Shown here: piece by piece, positions 45,704 to 55,559 of the stretch
Layout: each line of letters opens with the position of its first letter
Numbering within the stretch: position 1 is the first letter of the stretch
From: Orychophragmus violaceus
Lineage: Eukaryota; Streptophyta; Magnoliopsida; Brassicales; Brassicaceae
NCBI GenBank assembly: GCA_030180135.1
Contig: CM058237.1
Coordinates: 43,731,126 to 43,795,125, forward strand
DNA length: 64,000 bases
Direction: 5' to 3'
Made by a program: the position numbers and the translations under genes
Notes under the pieces: generated by a model
What the model was told of the DNA's origin: nothing
What the model saw: only the letters and a program-made list of their open reading frames with translations
Databases searched by the model: none

Positions 45704-48700
45704 TCATATCTTAAGAAATCTAATGCCTACAGCAGCAGTGTGAAACTCATGCTTAGGCCTTGGGAGGGGCTTGGTCAGTGGATCAGCTACATTCTCATCC
45801 GTCGGGACTCTGCTGATCTTCACATCTCCTCTATTCACAATATCACGGATAAGGTGATATCGCCTTTCTATGTGTTTGGATTTCTGGTGTGATCTAGGTT
45901 CCTTTGCTTGCGCAATGGCTCCATTGTTGTCACAATGCAAAGCCACTGGCTCAGAAATGCTAGGAATCACACCAAGTTCAGTGATGAACTTCTTGATCCA
46001 AACAGCCTCCTTTGCCGCTTCAGAAGCAGCGAGGTACTCAGCTTCAGTTGTGGAATCTGCTATAGTGTCCTGCTTGGAACTCTTCCAGCTGACTGCACCG
46101 CCATTCATGCAGAAGATGTAACCAGATTGTGATCGGAAATCATCTTTGTCTGTCTGAAAACTTGCGTCTGTGTAACCACTTACTACCAGCTCATCACTTC
46201 CTCCGTACACCAAGAATTTATCCTTAGTATTTCTCAAATTCTTCAGAATATTCTTGACTGCTGTCCAGTGACTTTCACCAGGATCCGATTGGTATCTACT
46301 CGTCATGCTTAAAGCACAAGCAACATCTGGACGAGTACAGAGCATGGCATACATGATGGATCGCAACGCCGAGGCATAGGGAATCCGACTCATGCGTTCT
46401 CGCTCAGCAGGTGTCTCAGGACACTGCTTCTTGCTGAGACTTATGCCATAAGACATTGGTATGAAGCCCTTCTTGGAATCTTGCATTATGAATCTGTGTA
46501 AGACTTTATCAATATAAGTGTCTTGACACAGTCCAATTAACTTGTTCAACCTATCTCTATAGATTCTTATTCCAAGAATATATGCGGCTTCTCCCATGTC
46601 TTTCATTGAAAAACAACTTCCGAGCCAAGCCTTAACAGACTGTAACAACGGGACGTCATTTCCGAGAAGAAGTATGTCGTCTACATACAACACGAGAAAT
46701 GCAACTGCGCTCCCACTAGTCTTCTTGTAAACACATGGTTCCTCTTCGTTCCTGATGAAGTCAAACTTTTTGACTGCTTCATCAAAACGAAGATTCCAAC
46801 TCCGAGATGCTTGCTTCAATCCATAAATGGATCGATGAAGCTTGCATACTTTCCTAGCTGCATTTGGATCGATGAAACCTTCGGGATGTGTCATGTACAC
46901 ATCCTCTTCCTGAATTCCATTAAGGAAAGCTGTTTTCACGTCCATCTGCCAGATCTCATAGTCATAATGAGAGGCTGTTGCTAGGAGAATTCGAATGGAT
47001 TTAAGCATGGCGACCGGGGAGTAAGTTTCTTCATAGTCTATGCCATGAATTTGTTTGAAACCTTTTGCCACCAGCCTTGCTTTATATATCTGAATATTTC
47101 CATCCACATCAATTTTCTTCTTGAAAATCCATTTACACTCAATGGGTCTTGCACCATCGGGTAAATCAACCAAAGTCCATACTTGGTTCTGTGACATGGA
47201 TCCCATTTCGGATTCAGCGGCTTTCAGCCACTTTTCGGAGTCAGGGCTCATCATCGCTTCTTCGTAATTCGCGGGCTCGTCACTGTCAATGATCAATAAA
47301 TCATGACAATTGGTTACGAGAAATCCATATCTCTCGGGTTCGTGATGGATCCTTTCGGATCTGCAAATTTCAGGCTCCACAGGCGTTGGCTCTACAACTC
47401 TTTGTAGATCCAACTGTTGCTCCTCCACAATGGGCTGGGCGGTTTCCTGTGGCTCTCGAACTTCTTCGAGTTGTAGTTTACTCCCACTGTTTCTCTTGGA
47501 AAGAAACTCTCTCTCAATAAAAACACAGTTCCGAGCAACAAACACTTTGTTCTCGGATTGGTTGTAAAAGTAGTATGCCTTGGTTTCCTTAGGATAACCA
47601 ACGAAGTAGCACTTATCAGATTTGGGTTCGAGCTTATCTGTAATTAATCGCTTAACTTAAGCTTCACAACCCCAAATCTTCAGGAAAGACACATTCAGAA
47701 CATTTCCAGTCCACATCTCATGTGGTGTCTTTGCAACTGATTTTGACGGAACCCTATTAAGTGTAAACGCAGACGTTTCTAGAACATATCCCCAAAAGGA
47801 TAATGGAAGAGTTGAGAGACTCATCATTGATCGAACCATATCTAATAAAGTTCGATTCCTCCTCTCGGACACCCCATTCCATTGTGGTGTTCCAGGAGGA
47901 GTGAGTTGTGAAACAATTCCACAATCTCTCAAATGATCACTGAATTCTTGGCTTAAGTATTCTCCTCCACGATCTGATCGAAGAGCCTTAATACTTTTGC
48001 CAAGTTGATTATGTACTTCATTTTGGAAATCTTTGAACCTTTCAAAAGATTCCGACTTGTGTCTCATTAAATAGACATAGCCATACCTGCTGAAATCATC
48101 AGTAAAGGTAATGAAGTATCGAAAATTTCCTCTAGCACTTGTGCTCATTGGGCCGCATACATCCGTATGTATGAGGCCCAATAGGTCACTGGCCCTTTCA
48201 TTTTGTTTGTTGAAAGGGGCCTTAGTCATTTTGCCCAGTAAACAAGATTCACATTTCTCACATGATTCATAATCAAATGAGCCCAGAAGTCCATCACTAT
48301 GGAGCTTTTGGATTCGTTTCTCGTTTATGTGTCCCAAACGACAATGCCAAAGAAAAGTCTGATTTGTGTCATTTGACTTGAATCTCTTGGTGTTAATGTT
48401 ATAGATTTGTGTGCTTTGGTTTAGAACATAAAGCCCATTCTCTAATGGGCTGCTACCATAAAATATATCATTGTAATCAAAAGAACAACATTTATTCTTA
48501 ATTGAAAACTGATATCCTTCTAAATCCAAAACAGGAATAGAAATAATATTTCTGCTTATAGCAGGTACATAGTAGCAATTATGAAGTTCTAAAACCAAAC
48601 CAGAAGGTAAAGACAAGTTAAATGTTCCTACGGCTAATGCAGCAACTCTTGCTCCATTCCCCACGCGCAGGTCCACTTGTCCCTTTTCCAACGTCCTACT

Positions 48701-49669
48701 GTTGCTTAGGCCCTGCATATTTGTACAAATATGAGCACCACAGCCGGTATCCAATACCCAAGAAGTAGAACCAGAAGTAGTAACATTTACTTCTATAACA
48801 TAAATACCTGAAGATGAAGTCTCGAAAGTCTTCTTCTTCTTCTTCTTTTCTTCCAAGAATTTGTTGCAATTTCTCTTCCAATGCCCAAGCTCTTTACAGT
48901 AATGGCACTTATCAGTCTCAGATGGGCCCGGCTTGGGCTTCGGGGCTGGCGCAGGCGTGTCCTGGTTCTCAACCTGGACTGCCTTGCCCTTTCCCTTGCC
49001 TTTGCCAAGTTTCTTAAACTTCTTACCCCCTTGTACCATAAGTACATTAGGAGTGCCCTTCTTGATATTAGGCTCAGCTGTCTTGAGCATGCCATGCAGT
49101 TCAGTCAACGTCTTCGTCATGTTGTTCATGTTATAGTTCATAACAAACTGATCATAACTTGACGGCAGTGACTGCAGAATGATGTCAGTAGCCAACTCTT
49201 GGCTAATGGGACAATCCAGCTTCCCCAGGTTATCAATATAACCCATCATCTTAATGACATGAGGACTGACTGGACTGTCCTTTGGTAGCTTGCATTCAAT
49301 GAGAGATTTAACCGTGTGGTATCTCTCAGTTCATGCTTGCTCCTGAAACATACTTTTCAGGCTAGTGATCATCTCCACGGGCGACTCCACGTTCTCGTAT
49401 TGCTTCTGCAAATCCGAGTCCATGGTAGCCAACATGAGACAATTCACATCGACCACATCATTAGAATGCTTATCCCAAGCGTTCCTTTCTGCATGTGGAG
49501 CATTGGCTCTCGGTTTTTCAGGGAGAACATTTTCAAGGACATAGTCCCTTTTCTCCTGCTTGAGAACAATTCTCAAGTTCCTATACCATTCGAGAAAATT
49601 CGATCCATTTAACTTGTCCTTCTCAAGGACGGATCGCAGGGAGAAAGAATTATTATGAGTGGTATTCAT
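45704..49669 (-). pseudogene. Copia-2 gag-pol, one frame with two nonsense codons
   Basis: From the ATG at 49,669 (NTTHNNSFSLRSVLEKDK) a single frame of about 1,322 codons runs to the stop at 45,704, broken only by TGA at 49,331-49,333 (CGA to TGA, a CpG transition; Copia-1 has CGA) and TAA at 47,657-47,659 (Tyr codon TAT in Copia-1). Domains: UBN2-type Gag, zinc knuckle CHYCKELGHWKRNC, protease WVLDTGCGAHIC, GAG-pre-integrase, integrase (HTDVCGPM, FTDDFSRYGY, SDRGGEYL), RT (MDVKTAFLNG, LYVDDILLLG) and RNase H (TDASFQTDKDDFRSQSGYIF, ADSTTEAEYLAASEA). It keeps 12 residues (TLEKGQVDLRVG) that Copia-1 lost. It would carry out reverse transcription and integration; the two stops make it inactive as read. 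Confidence 0.93.
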
Positions 49670-50774
49670 AGCTGAGAACAAAGAAAGGAAAAGGTTTATT
49701 TATGATGTTCAAGAAATGAGAAGTCTTAACTTTTAAGAAAACTCGCATTATATTCAAACATTGTTTCCTCAAATGAATATAATGATCCAAGACCCATACT
49801 TCACTAAATTCAAGTGAGCCACTGGCTATCACTCAACTTTAGTTATCTACGTAAGCAACAACTTTGCTAGTTATATCCAATATAACTCTTGGTTGTGGAT
49901 TGACATCTTATGTCCAATCCACCTGATGTCTCTGAGCCCAAAACGATTTTGATGGCCCAGTCAAGTAAACCAATCTCTTCAGTCATGTAATTGTTGATGC
50001 CTTGCACTGCAAGCCCATCAACACGATTACCTCCTGCCTTACTCGTGTAATTGTGGACATCTCGCATTGCAAGTCTATCGCACAATGAAACGAGTCTTGA
50101 CAGTTGACAATATTGGAAAGACATCAAGTATCACTTGATATTTGGTTGAGGAACAGAACCATTTAAAACGTTCAGTTTTATTATGTTTTAATTCTTATAA
50201 TTAATTGATTTATCTTGCTTTGGTTCTGTGATTTCAGGTTCAATAACCTAATCATCGAATCTGATGTCGACCGACACTACTATAGTGTCGATCGATGCAG
50301 AACAACCAAAACAATTCGCGATAACCGATCAATCCAATTGATCCGGTTTTGATTGTCGGTCAGTGTCGATCGATGCTACATTAGCATCGGTCGATACCAA
50401 CCTAATCAAACCAATCGCAATTAAACCATTCACAGTGTTCAACCATCATTAACCAAGCTCGATAACCGGTCCAATCCAATTGAACCGATTCATTAATCTT
50501 GCGAGGTTTGTGTCGACCGACACAACACTTGTGTCGATCGACACTAGGCGAAAACGAAGTTTTATTCGGGTTTTCGCCCTGTGTCGATCGATGCCGGATT
50601 GGCATCGATCGACACCATGCGAAAAAACCCTAAAACGTTTTCGAACAGATCCCTAAACTAGGTTTTCATGAAAACGAATTTTAGCAAGTTTGTATCAACC
50701 ATACACAGATTCAGATTCAACTAATCTAATCAACATGCTACAAATTCAATGGAACCCTAAAGCTCTGATACCAC
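49670..50774 (-). promoter_or_regulatory. Copia-2 leader with four CGATCG-pair modules
   Basis: Primer site TGGTATCAGAGC lies next to the LTR (about 50,762-50,773). Pair centres are 50,608/50,587, 50,537/50,516, 50,390/50,369 and 50,291/50,270, each exactly 21 bp apart. One module fewer than Copia-1, which has a duplicated first module. Degenerate relatives of CTTGCAGTGCAAG occur at about 50,000-50,075. Confidence 0.8.
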
Positions 50775-51455
50775 TGAAGGAATTTCTAGCAGTTCTAATC
50801 AGGATTAGCAACCCTAGTCTGAATTCCGAGCCTAGGATCTAAGGTTCATATAATTGAATCTATGGGATCTCAGATTTACCTGGTAATAAGCAGCGGAAGG
50901 TTTGCAGATAATCGAGATCACGAAGCACCTCAAACACTGTGCCTCTACTGGTATCCACACGCACACAAACTGAACAGGAGGGATGCTAGTGCCTATAGAG
51001 ATCCAATCTCTTCAGAGGTTTCTATTCAAGTTCTGGTGGCTGTGAATTAGGTTAGCAATCAGTTTAGGTCGACCATATATCTTATATATGTCGACTTAAA
51101 CCATAACGGAATTAACCAACGATTAAACCGAATTAATCTGATTAATCCGCGAGTTGCATCGATCGATGCACTATCTGCATCGATCGACACTGCCCCAGAA
51201 TATTGATATCGAATGCATATCAAATATGCATTCACTAGATCATTACATTAATGATCAACCTCGTCTTTAACGTCCAGTTTGCTTAGGTGTGTGACCCTGT
51301 AGGATCATATAACACTAGCAATGAGTTCTTAACTCATTGATCATAAGTGGCTTCTAGCAAAGCGTTATGACTACCTAGTGTTATGTGATTGTCTCATCTC
51401 GACTATACGACTTTCACTTAGAGTAAGTACAATAGATTTCAGGACATTCCCAACA
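50775..51455 (-). repeat. Copia-2 5' LTR
   Basis: 681 bp. CGATCG pair at 51,160-51,186, ending 72 bp from the TATATAAG box (complement at 51,081-51,088). Confidence 0.94.
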
Positions 51456-53032
51456 TAAAATACCTATGGAAAAATGCCTTTGCTCTTTTTGTGGACAGAA
51501 CACTGATTCCTCATTTGACAAGTTTATTGAGTTATCAAGAACAAGCTGGTTATAAGAATTACTTACCTGATCAACACCTTTAGTGTTTTGATTCAGCTTG
51601 GACATCATGGTAAGATGTCTGGATGTTGGATCTGGTGGTTTCTCCTTGATTTCTCCTTTGGTCTCAACACTCTTAGCTCTACCTGCCTCATCACTTGAAT
51701 CTAGGAACAAGTGCATTATACCAGTAGCTTGAGAGTTAGAGTTAGACACTTTAAGTTCAGAGATAACCTTACATTTGGTTGGGACTAGGTTTCTTTATGG
51801 TCTCTGATTTGCTTGTGGCTCTTGTAGACACATGTAACTCTGTTCTGGTCTCTTTACTAAGGCTTCCTTTGCCTTATGCTTCATGGTTTTTCCTGTACCA
51901 AAATCAATTCCCAGAGACAAGAACAAGTGCATTACATCTGAGTTTAATACCATAGAAATAGATTTGGTGAAACTTAAACTCACAGTGATGGCATTGGCAA
52001 GTTGAAACATAATCTGATCGTTGTTTTCTTGCACTCTCATGTTGCTGTCTTGCTTGGTTTCCTCTTTCTCAGCCTCCTTTGGACAAGTCAGGTGTAAGAA
52101 TTGATTTTCTTCACCTTGGCTTACATGCTCTTCTTCTTGTCTTATTCCTGCATCAAAACTCTTTGGCAAAGACAAGTGCATAAATCTTGAATTGGAAATT
52201 AGAAAAACAAAAAGAGATAAACTATCACTTTCTCTAGTTACTTTTGTTTTATCTCCTTGTAAAGTTTCTCTCATTAATTTCCTACTGGGACAAGTTGCAG
52301 CAAAATGTCCTCTCTTATGACACCTATAACATGTAGGTTCTTTGAAACTCACAAAGTTAAAAGACTTACCTTGTGTTGGTATGGTTAACATATTTGGTAA
52401 GGTGTTAGATCTGGGTTTGGTTGCAACTCCTGGTTCTCATATGCTCATAGAAGATTGATGGCTCTGCTGCTTCTCTGTTCTCTCCTCCTTTAGTTTCAGA
52501 ATCTCCTTTATTCTCCTTGGGATATTTCTCTTTTGTTATGACCTGTATCTTGATGGATGCACATGGCTTGGGATCCTTCTAGTATATTGCTCCCTGATTC
52601 CTTGTAAAAGTCTCTTGAAACATACTTCTTGCTCATGAGAAACTTCAATTGTTCCCAAGTGGTGATAGCTTGTTTTTGACATCTCCTTTGTTGTCTTTCT
52701 TCTTGCCTCCACCATTCATATGCCCATCCAGAGAGTAGATTTAGGGCATGGGAAAGCCTTTTACCCTTTGGAATATTGTGGTACCAAAACCACTCATCCA
52801 TGTCTCTCTCCCACTCTAGGTAAATCTCTGGAATTCTTTTACTTCCTGAAAACTTTGAAAGTTGAGGTAGGTGATGATTCAGCCCTGTCTTGGCTTGTCT
52901 GGTTGTGGCCTTTAAATGATCTGGTGGTTCTGGATCAATGTCTTCATATTCTGGTTTATCTCCACAGCCATTATCTTCTACATCTGGCCAAACATGTTCT
53001 TCATGTTCCCAATTGTCTTCATCTTCTTCCAT
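51456..53032 (-). pseudogene. TR-GAG gag with zinc knuckle, frameshifted
   Basis: The start at 53,032 reads MEEDEDNWEHEEHVWPDVED. The capsid-like domain follows: LSKFSGSKRIPEIYLEWERD.., RLSHALNLLSGWAYEWW and TTWEQLKFLMSKKYVSRDFY. A frame change lies between 52,508 and 52,391. Then comes a CCHC knuckle CYRCHKRGHFAATC (about 52,330) and a long tail with four related segments: FMHLSLPKSFDAG, FLHLTCPKE, VMHLFLSLGIDFG and IMHLFLDSSDEAG. The tail ends near the Copia-2 boundary. The gag style is chromovirus-like. Neither protease nor RT follows on either side of Copia-2. Confidence 0.7.
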
Positions 53033-53629
53033 GTTGTATTTTGTGATTTTCAAAGTTCAGAGTATCAAATAAACTTAATGGAAGATATAAACAAGGCTTG
53101 ATTTCGAAAATGCTATGTTAGCAAGTAAGAAAATGATATTTTCTTTCTTTAGAGCACTCAAAATAAGTAAACAAGGAAACTATAACTTTTTTATAAAAAA
53201 ATTCGAAATGAACAAATCTAAATAAGTAAATAACTTTTTCTTTGGGTTTTTATATAGGAAAAATGAATCAAAAGCAGTAAAAGTCTTCTCTTTTGTTTTC
53301 TGATTTTTTTAAAAAAACTTATTGAAGAATGAAGAACACAAAAGCTAGATGGATGCAATGGAGGATTTTTTTATGGGTTTTCTTTTATAGATGCAAACAA
53401 TGAAATGAAAATCAGATGAAACAAAATCAAATGAAACTTTTTATGGTCTTTTCTGGTTTTTATGAATGAAAACTAAGAACTGATGCAAAATAGAATTCAG
53501 ACAAAAAACAGAATCACAATTTTTATGGATTTTCGATTTTAAAAGAAATGAAACAACAAAACATAAAAGATAGGGTTGGATGAACACAACCTGCTTGATA
53601 GGAGATTTTGAATCTCTTATACCAGAAGA
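53033..53629 (-). other. TR-GAG leader
   Basis: Primer-binding-like TGGTATAAGAG (53,614-53,624) touches the LTR. The remaining 0.55 kb is AT-rich with A-runs and no ORF. Confidence 0.6.
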
Positions 53630-54625
53630 TGCAGCCCTGGAATCACTCCAATGCTAAGATCACTTGATGATCATATGTTTCCTAAGCCAAGCTTGCGGAA
53701 GATAGATTGAAGGTAGATTTGGTGGTAGAACTTGTGATTGACTCTCTCAACCAGTGGGTTTGATTGACTCTCTCAACCTAAGAACAAGCTATCAGAATCA
53801 CTCAAATAGATTGATCTGAGACTCCTAAGAACAAGTTGAATTACTCACAATATTTAGAGAAGAAACACTTCACAAAGAACACAAAACTTTGGAAGAAAAA
53901 AACAGAATATTTCTATTAAGTTTTAGATAGTTGAAAAAGGGTGATTTACAACGAATTCGAAGCTGAGATTTTATAGGCTCATAGACAACGGTCTGAAAGG
54001 TCTAATACAAGAAAAGAATCGAAAAATATGAAGAATATGGCCGTTGGCATTTATTGGAAAATTTGGCCAGAAATAGAAAGATGAATCTTCTTGAGTCTTG
54101 AAAGCTTTGGCATGAATGTGGAGTGTCTAGGTACATTCTGGATAATGTTAGAGAGCTTCAATTCGTGGCCAAACTCCAGGAAAAAGATCAGTTGGGATTT
54201 GATCTCCTTTGGCTCCAAATAAGGCAAGTGTGAGAATAATGAGGTCTTTATGATCCTATGGCTGCTGGTGTATGGGAACTTGATAGAGAACTCTCCTGGA
54301 TGTTTATATATGTCCCCTGAATGCTTAGATATCTCTCCTAGTCGCCAGTGTATTGTTTGTAAGTGAATGAATCCTTGATCCTCCAAATGAAGCAAGCTGA
54401 GAATCATCTGTTTTAGAAGCTGAATAACTTATTCATATGAACTCCAATTGTGATGATTCGAACTCTCCCTGATTCCTTGATGGGTTAAGCTTCTGGAACA
54501 AGGTGAATTGTAGCTTAAGTCCGTCTCGTTGGGTAGATATGCTCCAAGACATGCACATATGTCTCTGGTGCACTCAAACTGGTTCTCTCCAAGTATTTTG
54601 GTTGATGATGACGATGTCCTCATCA
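53630..54625 (-). repeat. TR-GAG 5' LTR
   Basis: 996 bp, plus-strand ends TGCAGCCCTGGAATCAC and GACGATGTCCTCATCA. Collinear with the 3' LTR. Confidence 0.85.
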
Positions 54626-55449
54626 GTAGATGCGAGCTCAGGACAGCTTGTTCGATCTATTAGCTAACGGTAACCCGCGGTTTGCACAGGGGTTGGCGAA
54701 GATGAGGAGGAATCAGGCTGCGAGACCGAGCCAGGCATCTTCTGAGGTACCAAAGACGATTGTAAAATAGTCGAGAAACATCTCCACGACCGCAGTTTTT
54801 TTAGGGTACCGGTCTCCAGCTTAACAATTAGGATAGTATTTATGTATCTCGGTTTCTCGGGTTTTGTAAAATGCGTTATATAATATGAATATTTTTTATA
54901 TTATTATTTTTATTTTATTTTACGAAAAATTATTTATAAATAATATATATGATATTTTAATTCGTATAATATATATTTATAAATTCGCCGTTAATTTGTC
55001 GTAAACATTTCGGCGTTAACTCATCGCGACATTTACGACGGACTAAAGACAAATATTTTAACGACAGAATAACAACAAATTAATTTACGACGGACTAACG
55101 ACGACTTGTTTAAAGACGATTGTACAACAACACATATTTTTATATATAATTACGAAACCGTCACCCATTCAAGGTTAATTCGTTGCAACCTAAACAACGG
55201 ATTAACGATGATATGTGACTATTTGAATTCATCATTAAGGTGTCATAAACATCGCGATGAATGAACGACGAAATGTTTACAACGAATGAAGGACATAGTC
55301 GTTAATTTGCAATGTTTTAATGGCCTGATTTTATTTGCGACTAATGATTAATGACGATTTGACTTTAGCCGCAAAGTCGTTGTACAACTCATTTAGTGAT
55401 GAAAAAACGACGATTTAAGCCGTCGTTAGACGCCTATTTTCTTGTAGTG
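54626..55449 (+). mobile_element. CACTA transposon 3' end with transposase tail
   Basis: 54,636-54,771 is open as AQDSLFDLLANGNPRFAQGLAKMRRNQAA.. ending IVK and a stop, the usual C-terminus of Ptta/En/Spm transposases. Then follow AT-rich DNA and, from 54,985, dense subterminal repeats ACGACGGACTAA, ACGACTTG, TCGTAAAC and GTCGTTA. The terminus CTATTTTCTTGTAGTG ends at 55,449. The left part of this element is missing unless it is the 42,390-42,520 fragment. Confidence 0.7.
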
Positions 55450-55559
55450 ATTAAAGGTTGGCTCAAACTTAAAAAGATGTACAAGTCTTAGTTAACAAAG
55501 TTGCATTTTAACTGTGCTTCAAAAAATAATTTGATTATAAATTTCACAAATGTTTGTGG

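Larger units (their letters stand above)
44198..51455 (-). mobile_element. Copia-2 LTR retrotransposon, near-intact
   Basis: Same family as Copia-1, opposite orientation, nested in the TR-GAG Gypsy. 5' LTR 51,455 to 50,775, primer site TGGTATCAGAGC, leader, gag-pol 49,669 to 45,704, 3' noncoding with two polypurine tracts, 3' LTR 44,878 to 44,198. Flanking pentamers CAAAA (44,193) and TAAAA (51,456) are a one-mismatch target duplication. The LTRs (681 bp each) show only three differences by eye, so this is the most recent insertion in the window. Confidence 0.93.
42791..54625 (-). mobile_element. TR-GAG type Gypsy (gag only), interrupted by Copia-2
   Basis: Minus-strand order is 5' LTR (54,625 to 53,630), primer site TGGTATAAGAG (53,624 to 53,614), gag from 53,032, [Copia-2], open 3' part, polypurine AAGAGGGAGAGTA (about 43,788-43,800), 3' LTR (43,787 to 42,791). 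LTR lengths are 996 and 997 bp. Without Copia-2 it is about 4.6 kb. I find no protease, RT or integrase, which fits terminal-repeat retrotransposons carrying only gag. Flanking pentamers GATTA and GTAGA do not match, so one flank may have been rearranged. Confidence 0.75.

Noticed and set aside
48814..49162. Plus-strand ORFs opposite Copia-2 gag (also 19,722-20,003 in Copia-1)
   Set aside because: Mirror frames of the lysine- and proline-rich nucleocapsid; they appear at the same place in both elements because the coding strand is conserved.
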